Notes: generated by a model not told the origin, from the letters alone. DNA of 64,000 bases from Gnetum montanum (GCA_015680685.1 MNCI01010765.1:62064-126063); one strand, 5' to 3'. Positions 21,520 through 34,180 are shown, counted from the stretch's first letter. Program-made: numbers and translations.

Positions 21520-24496
21520 GTTTTAGAGCCTACTTAACTTGCGTAAATGCGTCGAGGAGGTCCCGCTCTCTGCTGGGTGGCTTGTCCGCCATTTCTTCTT
21601 CCATTCGCCCGAAGAGACGAATTTCGCGAGGTGGAATAGCGTCGATCGGAGAGTTGTATTTCTTTCTGCCAAGGAGAGGTAGCTATGTTTCTGTACCTTT
21701 GTCTTGCCCAGGAGGTGCAGCCAAAGGTGCAGAAGCTAGGGGTCTGGGCTTAGCAAACCCTAGCGTAGAGCGATCTTTAGTTGCGTTAATTGACGCATAT
21801 CCTTCCTTTTTTTTATTGGATGATAGTTGATGGTTTTGGTTAGAGGCTCGCCCCTACGTAAAAGGGGTAGCTAGTGGTTTTTGTACCCTAAGGATAAAAG
21901 GAACCTTAGGAGTAGGTGTGGGCATGACCGTGGCTTTATTGTTAATGTGAGACTGAGTTATAGTTTGAGAGGGTGTCTGAATAACAAAGGGTGGCCTCGA
22001 GGCGCTGCTAACTACTGATGAAGAACTCACCTCCTAGGGTGAACTGATAGGTACATGTAACACAAAGAGTTGTTTAGGTGGTACCTTCCTCTCATTATCC
22101 GTACTTACCATGTTGATGGTGTACATTGCATTATTTGCATTTAACGGATCTTTGTACACATGCATCGCCTGGTTTTCGGGGCATGTTGGACTACTACTGT
22201 CAAATTTCAAAGAACCATCATCAATCATGCATTGAATATCATCCTTCAACACCCAGCAATAATCGATTTCATGACCACATAACTAGTGGTAGTCACAAAA
22301 ATGGTCTAGCCTAAAAGACTTAGGGACTGGCGGTTCGTTGGGTAGAGCTAACGAAGGATTCTTTAGCAATTCACAATGGCGCCTATGATGCTGCAGAGCT
22401 TCTTCGGATACTTTTTTGTTTTGAATATATCCTACTCCTAATAATTGTTTTAGCAGTTCTGAATGCTTTATAGGCAGAGCTGTATATTTTAAATGATCTT
22501 TACGCTCGAAGTTTGGTTTTGATTGTGAGGGTTTTTCAGGGGCAAGTGCTTCTTGGCTGGTGCTGCTTGCACTAGTCGTGGTCTCCGCAGGCGCTGTGAG
22601 TGCCTTCTTGTTAGTCTTGTTTTTGGTGCCCTCGACCAGCGTAGCTACTATCGTCGTTGTTGTCTTACCTTTGTATTTACCCTTATTGTTGGCATTCTTA
22701 TAAGCCACATATGTTGGGTCTTTGCTAGCCTCCACAGCATCTTGGATGCTCTTAGTTTGCGTGAAATCTTGACTCAGGGAGCGAGGGGAAAGGCAGTATA
22801 GTTTATACTTGATGAATTCGTTAACTGCTCCTTTGAAAATAGCCAACAGATGGGCTTCCGCGATAGGCTCACAGATTTCATTCAGAGTAGTGCTCCATCA
22901 GTGTATAAATTTCTGGACTGGCTCGAGCGGGTCTTGTTTCACTCTCATAAGTTGGTCTAACATGACTTCTAGCTTTAAATTGTATTTAAAGTGAGTCACA
23001 AATTGTGTTAGGAGCTCTTCCAAGGTTGAGATGGAAGAGCAAGGGAGTGCTTGATACTAATCCAAGGCCTTACCTACCAGAGACATTACAAAGACACGGA
23101 TAATCATATGGGGCCATTGTTGTAGTAGTAAGGATTCAGACCTAAAGGTAACGAGATGAGCATTAGGATCACCTTCCCCGTTGTATTTAGTAAAATGGGG
23201 CAAAGACATCCCTGGAGGCAATGATAGCATGGGGACTACTGGGCTGATGGGATCATCATGGTAGAATTCCATGACCTGTATCGTATCAGAGCCAGTAGCT
23301 TTAAGGTGCTTAACTTCCTCAGTGAGGGTATGAATAAGCAAAAAAGCTTGATCCAAACTTGTTGATGATGAAGTTGGCGCTAGAGGAGTAGGGGGTTGGA
23401 CTGAAACAGCGATGCCAAACAATGGGAAGGGAGTGATAGCTTGGCTAACAGATGGTGCAATGGGGATTGTCCCCACAGACAGAGCTGCTTGTGAAACCCA
23501 TCACCCGATAGGCTATGCGAAAAAATTGGTCGTCGCTGGATGTGTAGGATGGAGAGTGTAGGGATGTTGTGCAGTTACCTATGGGACATGTGTGATAGAT
23601 GTAGCTAATGGTTTCACACCGTAGAATGTAGATTGATTATGTTGTGCAACAGGTGTGATCCACTGACTAGCCATGGGTTGTTGAACAGATCGTTGCGATT
23701 GAATGGTGGCTGCGATCTGTTGCCTTGTAATGGGCTGTGACGATAAGGTTTGCATTGAATTTTGCACTGGGCAGGTTATAGGCGTGGTATGGACCTGCAG
23801 TTGGGGAATGAAATGGGGTGCAGTAGACGTAGGTATCACCGACGGAATACTGATTACATGTGGCAAGGGGATTACTCCCATGTTATTTTTGGATGGCATT
23901 TGTACCTGCAAGACTGAGGATTGTGTGATGGCCTACGAGACGATGGGAATATGTGTTTGGGTGATCATAGTTGGGTTGAGATGGGTAGCTTCTCCGGTGA
24001 GAGAATTAAACAGGGGATTCACGTATGTATGAGGGCTAAGGGTATGGTATGAATCTGCGTGTTCAGACTGAGCTGCGAATTCATCTTCCTCCTCCTCCTT
24101 GTTTTGAGGTTCTAGAATAGACTATGTAGTCCGATTCTTAGCCATAGCTAGTTGGGACAGAAGTTCATGATAATGATCGGTCAGGGGGATGATGTCATAT
24201 GTAGTAGAAATGAAGTCTTGAACCCCTCTGTGGATCAGCTCGTAATTTTGTTTTGCTTCTATCTTGGCTCGGCTAAGGGCAAGATTTGCCTAGATCTTGA
24301 TGCAAATGAAATTATACTCTTCAGGAGTTAAGATGATGAGTGAAGGATCCTTGCCCTGTAATCGCAATGAACAATGCGACGGTCCCTGAGGTCCTATCAC
24401 GCTAAAAGCTGATTCAGGAATGGTAATGGAATTTATAGTTAGGGCACTCGAGTCAGTGGCGATCATAGCAGCAGTGGTTGCATGTGCAAAATCCAT
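21520..24496 (-). pseudogene. gag: gag of element 2 (interrupted)
   Basis: Starts at 24496 with MDFAHATTAAM and is colinear with the element 1 gag. Conserved phrases are SLRLQGKDPS, EEYNFICIKI, HELLSQLAMA, the gag core around 23250-23060 (TKYNGEGDPNAHLVTF), a linker at 22846-22500, and a zinc-knuckle-like segment CDYHQLCGHEIDYC at about 22300-22260. That segment has the spacing C-x2-H-x4-H-x4-C, a CHHC rather than CCHC box. The tail is proline-rich with PFVIQTP and PFILRV phrases. Single stops and shifts occur near 24290, 23570, 23050, 22280, 22030 and 21840. After the stop near 21535 the same frame continues into protease, as in a Gag-Pro fusion. Confidence 0.75.
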
Positions 24497-24721
24497 CTCT
24501 CAGGTAGATCGATGGCAACAACGAAAAGGTTTAAAAGGCGATGGTAAAACAAAGTTATGATTTGGCTTTCTACCCTGTAGGACTCCAAAGGAGTCATTAC
24601 TATGACCAATCTAGACCACACGATTTTGTAAACTTTCCTAGAGGTATTACATTTACGTTTTGTGAATGTGGGTACGGATTGCTTATAGGGCTACCTGTAG
24701 AATACGGATCAGAGTTTCAGG

Positions 24722-24738
24722 CCCTCCTTCTAGCACCA
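24722..24738 (-). other. Primer binding site of element 2
   Basis: TGGTGCTAGAAGGAGGG on the minus strand, six bases after the LTR end TTACA; it is identical to the site in element 1 (4843-4859). Confidence 0.7.
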
Positions 24739-24744
24739 GAAAAC

Positions 24745-26353
24745 TGTAACGACAAAAAACATCAGTCGCTGGAAATACCGAGTGAAGATCTGTGTACACA
24801 GTCTTTACCACAGATCCATGCGAGGGCCATGCTAGAGAAAACGAATCCGAGGTGCCCTGAACGGTCTTATTGATTAGACAGGGACTTACTTAATCAGTAA
24901 ATTGTCAAATATCGTGATAATATATGTATTATATATATATTCCACCAAATGAATTAATTCGATGAATCATAGAAGGAGTAGAAAAAATGTAAAGAACTTG
25001 AAATAATGACAACGTCAATGCGAGAGGAAAGATTAGATTCTGAGATCTATGTTTTGACTGAAAAGCTGAATATATTGCATATAGCATTCCAATGGTAGAC
25101 TTTGCTTATCTTTGTGTGAATCATACACAAAACAATGAGGAAAATGTCCAAAAAGGAGTACAGAATGAAGTTTGATCTACCTCGTAAGCCAAAAGAGGAA
25201 TGCAAGGAAGGTCAAGCCTAGATGTCTGTCGATCAATTGTTTCTAATCAATAGACCTTGCTAATTGTACCAGATGATCTCTCGATCTCTGATCTGCTCCT
25301 TTTGCCTTTGGTAATCTTTGCTCAAAGCTACCAATGATCACCAATGAAGAGGATAGTGTTTTCACTGAAAGACTAATCGCTCCTGCCACCAATGCTCCTG
25401 CTGCCAATGCTCAAACAATCTCCCCCCTCCTCTTTTTTACCAACTGGAGTATTTATAGGTTCAGTATCATGTGGAGAAGGCACGGCCCTGATGACACGTG
25501 TCTCGAACTTTCAAAGTGTCATTGACTTGGTAAATTTTATGTTGAAACTGGTCATGTTGCATCATGTTTTAGGGGAGAGAGGTGAAATACACTGTAAACC
25601 ACTCCTGCTGAAGCTGCCTCATGATTACGCTATGATACGCTGATAAGCATATTGCTACGTATGGATAGCAGGTGTGTGTCTAGTACTGCCTTAGCTGATT
25701 TTATGCTACATTACGCTAGTTTATGCTACGTAGCGTAGCCAAGCGTAATGTAATGAATTCTATAGGGGTTACACTTATTTATGCTGCAGAGCATAATAGA
25801 ACGTGAAAGTGGTTAACTCAAGCTGCTTTGCGCTTATTTACGCAGGAAAGCGTAATGGAGCATAAAAATAGTCAACCTCACAATAAGTTATGCTTGTTTA
25901 CGCTTCGTAGTGTAATAAGTGTAAAGTGACCAGTCTATAGAAAAAAGAAGTCAATCTGCCGCACTCCTTTGGACTCTAACTTTGAGTTCCTCGAGGCTTA
26001 TTACGCTGCTCTGCGTAATGGAGTGTAAATTCAGTCCTAAACAAAAGACTTGGTGGAATATGAGACAATTCGTAGTCCGTTGTTTAGGCCTTAAACTTTG
26101 TTGAATTCACTGAAGCAAGTTACCTTCTAATATCAAGCTACATTAAGCAGAGTTACGCCGAGCTTCATCACACTATGTTGCATAATGTGGCATAAAGAGA
26201 GAAAATAAAACAAAGTTAGAACTTGTAAGAAACTTGGAGACTTGGTGTTGCGCGCCTCTTTGCCTTGTTCTATCTTTTGGATTTCTATTGCAAACTTTTG
26301 CCCAAATCATGCATCTTCACCCTAGGCCAATTCACAATTTTCACGATGTTTCA
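24745..26353 (-). repeat. 5' LTR of element 2
   Basis: On the minus strand it begins TGAAACATCG and ends GTCGTTACA, so it has TG...CA termini. It pairs with 8115-9687, with TATAAATA at 25450-25457 and the shared R/U5 block at about 24857-24893. Differences from the 3' LTR are mostly CG to TG/CA. Confidence 0.85.
25450..25457 (-). promoter_or_regulatory. TATA box of the element 2 5' LTR
   Basis: TATAAATA in CCTATAAATACTCCAG on the minus strand. This would be the promoter of the element 2 transcript. Confidence 0.6.
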
Positions 26354-26357
26354 ACCC

Positions 26358-27674
26358 TGACCTGCTCCATTTGTAATATGTGTCCCAAAACGTCCCGATC
26401 AAGCTCCAATGGTTTTCCCATGACCTTTGCGAGAACACCTTGCTAACAGACTTACTAGGGAACAGTTGGAAAAATAATGTTGAAGTCTTGAATTAGGGCC
26501 ACCGAAACCCACTCCCTTAAATGCTTTACCTATGTCTTTGACAACTGATGAGCCGAGCACAAGCCATGAAAACAAAAAATCAGTAATGCCAGATACATCA
26601 AACCCAACCACCACATTAGACCAGACGAAAACCATTTCACAAGAGATACAACTGTTGGGTCCAATGGATCAAGTCTCAACCAGCAAGAGCACACCAAATA
26701 GTAAAGACTTGGCCAATGCCCTAACTCAGGTCACATAGGCACTTAAACAAAAAAATACATCTTTAAGCTTGTATGACCTCATGTTGACTTCTCAAGTTTA
26801 TCATGAAGCCTTAGTATGTATGTTAACATCGATCCTGGTTAGTGAAGACTTGCCCGCAAATGAACCTTCCATTCATGTGGTAATGTCCCCATATCAAGGA
26901 TCAAGAGATACATCACTAAGCTTCAACATGGATAATATAAAAATAGATGAAAAAATAGGAAGAGTCACCACTGCACCCATGTTCATAACTATACAAGTAA
27001 ATCAATTTAAAATACATTGGGTGCATGTAGATGACGGAGCAACCATGAACATAGTACCATACCCCGTCATCGAACAATTAGGACTAATTGAACAAATTAA
27101 ACCAACTTTCATGACATTCCTGAAATCGTTCAGTGGATCACGTGTGGTTGTTAAAGGAATACTAACTTTGGATTTCATAGTAGGGGACCGGTTCCCCACG
27201 TCAGCTGAATTTGTAGTCGTAGACGAGATGCCTAGTTTTAACTTGATATTGGGATGACCATGGTTAGCCCAATTAAAGGTGGTATCTTCATCCATCCACC
27301 AAGAGATTCACTTACCCTATGAAGGTGGTGAAATCATTATACACAGTGATGTAGCTACACCTAACACCTCTACACACATAGGCATAAACCAAGGCTCAAA
27401 GGTCGAATTCGATGAGCCTAAACAAGATGACACTACTCTCGAGCTTAAACAGGATGTCACACCCATTGGCAACCAAAATGATAACCAATCTCCAAACCAT
27501 GATCTCCCAGAAGATATGGAAACATTACAAAATGTGGAAACATCAGAGCATGTTGACATAGGAGTCATTCCCCCAGACGTCTCAGGGTTAGAATTACCAT
27601 TTAACATAATTAGTGAAGAAGATGTTGAATATACAATTACACCAACATGCCCAACACACCATATCAATCTTTGA
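26358..27674 (+). pseudogene. pro: gag tail and aspartic protease of element 1
   Basis: After element 2 the element 1 frame resumes. From 26532 a single frame runs to 27674 with stops only at about 26736 and 27255. It contains LKQKNTSLSLYDLM at about 26745-26785, then FITIQVNQFKIHWVHVDDGA with the catalytic DDGA near 27034, then the end of the fold FNLILG at about 27237-27254 and the tail HQEIHLPYEGGE. The C-terminal part (27330-27674) is acidic and of low complexity. Protease length and spacing match element 2. The gene ends at TGA 27672-27674, after which the spacer repeats begin. Confidence 0.75.
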
Positions 27675-27689
27675 AAATTAAAGAAGCTA

Positions 27690-28150
27690 CTCAACCGTTA
27701 AATCTGAAATGACGTTAAACTACACTTGTCCGAAATGACGTTAAACTACTACTCGCCCTAAATGACGTTAAACTACCACTCGTCTGAAATGACGTTAAAC
27801 TACCACTGATCCAAAATGACGTTAAACTACCACTCATTCGAAATGACGTTAAACTACCACTCATCTAAAATGATGTTAAACTACCACTCGTCTGAAATGA
27901 CATTAAACTACTACTCGTCCGAAATGACGTTAAACTACTATTGTCCAAAAAGACATTAAAATACCAACTATTTGCAATGACATAAAACTAGCCACGATCA
28001 AGAATGACCAATTTATTTTAAAACCCACCGAAATAGTTTAAATCTCTCTTGTTTTCTTGTGGCCCGAAATGGCCTTAAAATAGAACACCATTGCTAAATC
28101 TCGTCATGATTTTAAATTAACATGCATGGCCTGAAATGGCCTTAAACTAG
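27690..28150 (+). repeat. About twelve TTAAACTA boxes after protease of element 1
   Basis: Roughly ten copies of a 27-bp unit of the form CCGAAATGACGTTAAACTAC at 27697-27990, then looser copies with GGCCTTAAACTA at 28060-28150. Another group lies at 31405-31560 on the other side of the spacer. Similar boxes occur in elements 2 and 3. Confidence 0.8.
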
Positions 28151-31100
28151 AGCATTTCTAGTTTACAAAACCTTGTTAAAGTTGTTATTATTTATCTTAT
28201 GTAAGTTGCACTCTTCTTTTCAAGTTTTGAACAACACTTATTGTTTAAATTCATCAATTGCAATTCCAATTTATGCACGTGTGCACGGAAACAAAAATGA
28301 AATGAAATAAAAAATTTTAAAATCCACTAAAAACACAAATATGCATTACCAATAGGGCAAAAGAATTCTGTCTTATTATACCATTCATGTTACATCCATT
28401 TTTACACAAGTTAAAACAACAGAAACAACAAAAAAATTGACAGAGCTAGCCATAAAAACTAAGCATCAGCGCTAGGAGGTGGTCGATCCCCAAATCTCTC
28501 TACATCATTGGCTCTTGCTCCATTAGGGCCCGCTCCATCATCTCCATGATCCTATAAAAAAAACACAGAAAAAATGATTAAGTTAATAAACATAAATCAA
28601 AAAACTTAAAACAAAAAAATAATAATAATAAAAAACATTAAAACAATACAAGATATTCACGATAAGGCCATTGACTCACATTGGTGTGGAGCCATAAACT
28701 CATGCTGGTGTGGGGCCATAGATTCACAATGATTTGGTCATGAACTCACACCTATGTACTAGAAATAAGAATACTCACGCTGCACTATATGGTAAACCAA
28801 AACTCACACTGAAAACAGAAGGCTCTACTCACGCTAAAGGTGTAGAAACTCATGCTAAGTATCAAGGTTAAATTAGTAATGTTGAGTTTCAACAACAATA
28901 CCACCGCTCACGCTACCCAAATTAGAGGCCTAAGTCATGTTGATTTTGGTTCAATAGCCCATGCTGCCAAGTTGAGACCTAACTCATGCCAACAGATGTT
29001 TACAATACTCACGCTTGATAGCCCAAACCGAAAAACTCATGCTACAATAGAAACGAGGGCAAAAACTCATGCTCACATGGCACACAAGATGGAAAAAACT
29101 TAAGATAAAATAAAAATAATTCATAATAGTGCCGTAAGGCCCAACTCACGCTATGCCCATAAACACGGACACCCACATGTGCTATTCACACCAATACTAA
29201 GGTACACTCACGCCACAACTTAGGGGATGCATAATCTATGCACGCTAGATTATGCACATTAGTTTAACTGTGGGAATTCAAGCCACTCGCGCTTATGCCA
29301 ATACTCAATTGAATGTTATTTCTCAAGAATTCCCATTTGACCAGTGGAATAAACTCATGCTTACGTTTTGCTCCAAAATACACTGCCATGGCATCATAAC
29401 ATGTGATTTTCAACATCAATATTTTATCGTTGGACTAGATAAAATATATATTTTACACATAGATGAATCAGCGTAATAAATAACCAATTTAATAAAGTAC
29501 GGTGTCAATTTCCTTTTATATAAAATCAATATATTGGCCATATAAGGTGATTTATCCCAATTGTATAATGTTATATAAAAGGTTGTGTTAAATTACTTTA
29601 ATGGACTAAAATTATTTTAAACTAAAAGTTCCAGTATTTACTAAACATCACCTGATAAATTACACACTATATATTTTTATTGCCCATAACGATGCTTAGA
29701 ATTAAAGGCTTTGATCAAAAAGCCTTCCCCGTTACTTGTAAATCATGATGCTTACCATGTTTTCATTTCGCTAGTACACTGATGTTGGAGATAATCTTAA
29801 CTTGTAAAAAATGACCAATTCCTCTCCTGTTTTTAACCAAAACTTGAGTCGCTCACATAGTGTACACGAAGGCAGGCATTAGTATTCATTCAAAATAAAA
29901 AAAATTGTTGAATATGGGAAAACCAAACTACTCAAGCTAATATGGGAAAACCAAACTACTCATGCTGATATTGAAAACCAAAGTACTCACGCTGATACTG
30001 AAAGACTACTCACATTGATATTGGAAACCAAACTACTCACGTTGATACTGAAAGCTTGTACTCACACTCATGAAAATACTCACACTGAAATATTCACCCA
30101 CGATGATGATTGGGTCGAAGACTTATGTTGCCTATGATCCTGTAATCACCCTCACACTGATTTTTGCCCATTATTCATACATATTTTAACTACATAAACT
30201 CATGCTAACACTGGGATAGGCACTCATACTAAATGGAGCCAAGAAATACCCATGATCTCAAAACCAGGCATTGAAACCTTCATGTACAAGTCCTGGAACT
30301 GCAACTAACACTAGGAACACAAACCCTGCAATTCATGGTAGGGAAAACAACCAAAAAAAATTGCAAAAACCCTAGCCCTCCTAAAAATTGTAAAAATAGA
30401 ATACACCTACAAATATGGCTTTGGTTGTCATTCATGCCGCCTATGGACACACATCACTTACGCTCATAAATAAAAATGATCAGGCCCCAAGAAAATGCAA
30501 ATCAGGGACAACACAGTCCAGCAATTAGCCACTCACATTAAGGAAATTAAATCACTCTGGAAGCCACTCCAACCATCACACCAAAAGAAACACAACACAA
30601 AATCTGCTCACGCTTAGAGAATCCCACTAAAAACCCATGCTAAATGAGCCACATGTCATGAAGGCAAGAATTCACACTAAAGAAGGCCAACTCACATTGG
30701 TGAGGGTGACCTAAACTAAGAGCTCCAAATGCCAGATTCAAATAGAACACAATGGGACGTAGTAAATAAATCAAAACAGCTAAAGAAATTATCTAGACAT
30801 ACCAAAGTCCACGACTCTAATGACTCACGCTGCTTCCCATTCCTGGAACAAAAACAACAAAAAAAATGGAAAACAAAAATAGAGAGAGGAAACTAACTTG
30901 TCAGGGGTTCCCATCCATGAAGAAACCCTCAGTTGTGGAAGACGTTGAAGTAGTTCTTCCCCTTCGAACGGCAAGCTTGCTTGCTTCTTCCCTTTCCTAC
31001 GTTCCTATTTCTCTTGTCTCCCCATCTCTCTCACACTGCACATCTACTTGGGCATCACTGTCCTGGCTCACTCATGCTAACTACCATCACTGCCAAGTAA

Positions 31101-31404
31101 CTCATGCTTTGAGGAAATTTGGGGGGGGGGGGGGACTCATGCTGCTTGTCATGTTCAAATCACTCACTCTTTCATCCCATCTTTCCCTTTGTATTGCCTA
31201 TCCACATGTGGTGTATTTTCTCCATCCTTTATCTTTTTTTTTATTTTTATTTTAGTTTGTTTTCACTTTGTATCAATATGTTTCCAAGGTAAATAATTTC
31301 TTATGCATGTTTAAATATCCTTCTTTTGAAAAATATATGTATGGCTCAGGTATCTAAAAGCAAAATTAAAATAAAACGACAACACATACGAAAATTTTAA
31401 ATTA
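28151..31404. other. PR-RT spacer of element 1, rich in CTCACGCT words
   Basis: No credible plus-strand gene. From about 28670 to 31140 the word CTCACGCT or its CG-decayed form CTCATGCT recurs dozens of times, often as ACTCACGCTGATACTG. A possible antisense terminal exon lies at 28459-28551 on the minus strand. A possible further antisense exon lies near 30895-31010, where an open stretch is followed by a GTTAGT donor-like site; this is weak. A run of about fourteen G occurs near 31122-31135. Confidence 0.5.
28459..28551 (-). pseudogene. Antisense terminal exon in element 1, counterpart of the element 2 antisense gene
   Basis: On the minus strand a T-rich tract ending TATAG is followed by 31 codons, DHGDDGAGPNGARAND onward, ending SADA and a TAG at 28461-28459. 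The element 2 antisense gene ends with DMGDSGARGDA at the same relative position, just beyond the TTAAACTA boxes next to protease. Both are acidic and glycine-rich and end in DA. Exons upstream of it in element 1 are not recognisable, so the gene here is largely eroded or replaced by the CTCACGCT repeats. Confidence 0.35.
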
Positions 31405-31560
31405 TGCATGGCCCGGTATAGCCTTAAACTACCACACATGGCTTGGTACAGCCTTAAATTGCCACACATGGTCCAATATGGCCTTAAACTACCATCCCCC
31501 AGCCCGATATGGCCTTAAACTGCCACACGTCCTGACATGACAGTAAACTACCCTTGGTGT
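31405..31560 (+). repeat. TTAAACTA boxes before reverse transcriptase of element 1
   Basis: About five copies of a unit like GGCCCGGTATAGCCTTAAAC, for example at 31410, 31440, 31470, 31502 and 31535. They mirror the array at 27690-28150 and close the spacer on the reverse transcriptase side. Confidence 0.7.
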
Positions 31561-31734
31561 ACCATCAGTTACATTTAAATGTAAAATCAATTTCTTAAGA
31601 AAAAAGAAAACTCACCCTCGCTGACATAGCTCCCTGTTTCATTGGTAGGAGCAAACACATGGATAGCAAGAAACTCTTCATACCATTGTCTATCAATGGA
31701 CCACATGGAGCAATTAAATAGGAAATCAATCTAG

Positions 31735-34180
31735 AGTCCATTGATTTAGACTCCCCAACATACAATAATTTAGTGGCATCAACCCAAGAAACATTAGATT
31801 GCTTTAAAGGAATGACAAAATCTTTGGACCTAGAAGCTGATAACATCATCGAAGATGCCCTAGCCAAAACCCCCATAACCACGTCAGATGACGAGGTTAA
31901 AATTTTAAAACTAAGTGCTCTATTAAATCCACAACTTACCAGTGACATAACTCAAGTGCTAAAAGACGACATGAAAGCATTCACTTGGTCTTACACTAAT
32001 GTGCCTGGGCTCGACCCTCAAATAGTCTAGCATAACATTATACTTGATCCAAAACTAAGACTAGTAAAATAAAAAGCACGCAAGGTCAAGCCTGAAGTAG
32101 CATTGGCAGTTCGCAATGAGATCATGAAGCTTTATCAAGCTAGCTTCATTCGAGCTCTGGACTATGTTGATTGGGTATCTAACATGGTTATAGTCCCAAA
32201 GAAAAATGGGAGCACTCATCTATGTATTGACTTCCATGACCCCAATTTTGCAACCATAAAAGATGACTTCCCACTACCTAGCATCGATCAACTTGTTGAT
32301 TCAACTACTGGGCATGCATTGTTATCCTTTATGGATGGATTTTTAGGATACAACCAGATTAGGATCAATCATGAACATCAACTCAGGACAACCTTTATGA
32401 CACCATGGGGTACATTCTACTATACGATGATGCCATTCAATCTTAAGAATGCCAAGGCTACGTATCAACGAGTGATGACATTCATCTTTAGTGATTACAT
32501 GTTTAACTCACTCAATGACTATGTAGATGAAATTATGGTCAAATCAAAAATAACTAAGCAACATGTACAAGATCTGGACTTGGTACTGAAACATTTTCTA
32601 AAATACGAGCTTAGACTCAACCCAAAGAAATGTGTCTTTGGGATCAAAACAGAAAAAATGCTTGGATTCATTGTATCTGAGATAGGGATACGAGTAGATC
32701 CAGATAAGGTTAAGGTGATAACAAATATGAAACCACCTAGAAACCTTACTAAACTTTGCGGTCTACAAGGTAGATTATAGTTTATTAGAAGTTTCGTTGA
32801 AAAAATGACGGACAAGTTGAGGCCTATGTAGCACTTATTACACAAGAATGTCCATTTTAAATGGACTCCATAGTGCCAAGAAGCCTTTGACAACATCAAA
32901 AAAGCACTAGCTCAACTACCAATAGTTCATCCACCACAAAACAATAAACCATTTTACATCTACCTTGCAATGTCCTAATCATCTATCGCATCTATGCTTT
33001 TTCAAAAACACGATGATGGAACTGAAATCCCTATTTACTACTTGAGCCATGCATTAGTAGCCTACGAACAATGTTACAATGACATGGAGAGGTCATGCCT
33101 TGCCCTTATCTTTTCATTAAAGAAGTGGCAACATTATCTCTTCCGTAACCAAGTTAATATCATTTGTAAAGAAAACGTGCTCAGAGCTATCATGAACAAC
33201 ATATACGAATCAAACTAGATAGCTAGATGGAAAGAGATGATTGCTAATTTTGACATGCACTACATAGCAAAATCATCAGTTAAAGGTCAAGCTATAGTCA
33301 TTCAAATGACCTCATCATTGACGCAAGACCAAGCAATGATCAACCCAGAGTTTCCGAATGAGAATGTAAACACAATAGACACAGTACTTGATAACTACGA
33401 TGCAATCTTAAACTTTGATAGGGCATCGACCTACCGAGGAGAAAGTGTTGCAGCTATCATCACATATCCCTCTGGGGAGATCTGATCATTTTCTTATCAT
33501 TTAAACTTTCCTTGTACTAACAATGTGGCAGAGTACGAAGGTCTCCTTAGAGGTCTCATGGTAGCACTAGCTTCAGAAACCACACAACTCGTAGTTAGAG
33601 GTGACTCATAGTTAGTCATAAATCAGGTCACAGATGTATACACATGTAAAGCTTTACATTTACAACCATACTGTGACTTGGCAAAGCACCTGCTAAAACA
33701 ATTCACAAACATAGATGTGCAACATGTTTCCAGAAGTGACAATACCATTGCAGATGCACTTGCAACATTAGCCCTAAACATTTCACCTGACATGTTTCAT
33801 GCATTGCCCAATTCCATAATGAGTTGTGCCAAGCCCATAACTGACACTCCTGATGAACTACCCATAGCATTTGTTAGCACAACACATGCCATGGAATGGT
33901 ATGATAATATAAAGGAGTACCTTCTACATGGTGAACCACCTCAACATCTAACAAATGCTCAGAAGGATGCAGTGCAGAAACGCTCTCGACAGTATGCACT
34001 AGTAGGGGACACATTATGTCATCTATCCTATGAAGGTATTTTGTTAGTATGCATTAGTAGCATCGATGGCAAAACCATCATGGAACAAGTTCATGAAGGA
34101 CTTTGTGGAGGACACATAGCACCCAAGGCAATGGCAACCAAAATCAGACGTTTAGGCTACTTGTCTTGGAAGAAAAAACT
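31735..34180 (+). pseudogene. pol: pol of element 1: reverse transcriptase, RNase H, second RNase H, integrase remnant
   Basis: A single frame carries the whole region, with about ten stops. Linker at 31773-32100 (ETLDCFKGMTKSLDLEA). Reverse transcriptase from 32103 with LSFMDGFLGYNQI at about 32330 and TPWGTFYYTMMPFNL at about 32398; the catalytic box is YVDEI (about 32520) instead of YVDDI. Connection and RNase H at 32780-33230 (YLSHALVAYEQCYNDMERSC). Second, archaeal-type RNase H at about 33390-33780 with CTNNVAEYEG and GDS. Integrase starts with HEGLCGGH at about 34093 and stops being recognisable at about 34160, so its catalytic core and C-terminus are missing. With the altered polymerase box and no integrase core the element was non-autonomous or has decayed to that state. 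Confidence 0.8.

Larger units (their letters stand above)
8115..26353 (-). mobile_element. Element 2: Tat/Ogre-like LTR retrotransposon nested in element 1
   Basis: Minus-strand element with 5' LTR at 24745-26353 and 3' LTR at 8115-9687. In between lie the primer binding site, gag, protease, a spacer that holds an antisense multi-exon gene, reverse transcriptase, RNase H, a second RNase H, integrase and a polypurine tract. It splits the gag of element 1. The flanks AACCC at 8110-8114 and AACCC at 26353-26357 (overlapping the LTR edge by one base) suggest the 5-bp target duplication. It is better preserved than element 1: the polymerase motif YVDDI and the integrase D-D-E residues are present. 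It also hosts a solo LTR at 18720-19929, so it is older than that insertion. Confidence 0.85.

Noticed and set aside
31122-31135. Run of about fourteen G as a quadruplex or regulatory site
   Set aside because: A single homopolymer in decayed repeat sequence, also prone to sequencing error; no second tract nearby.
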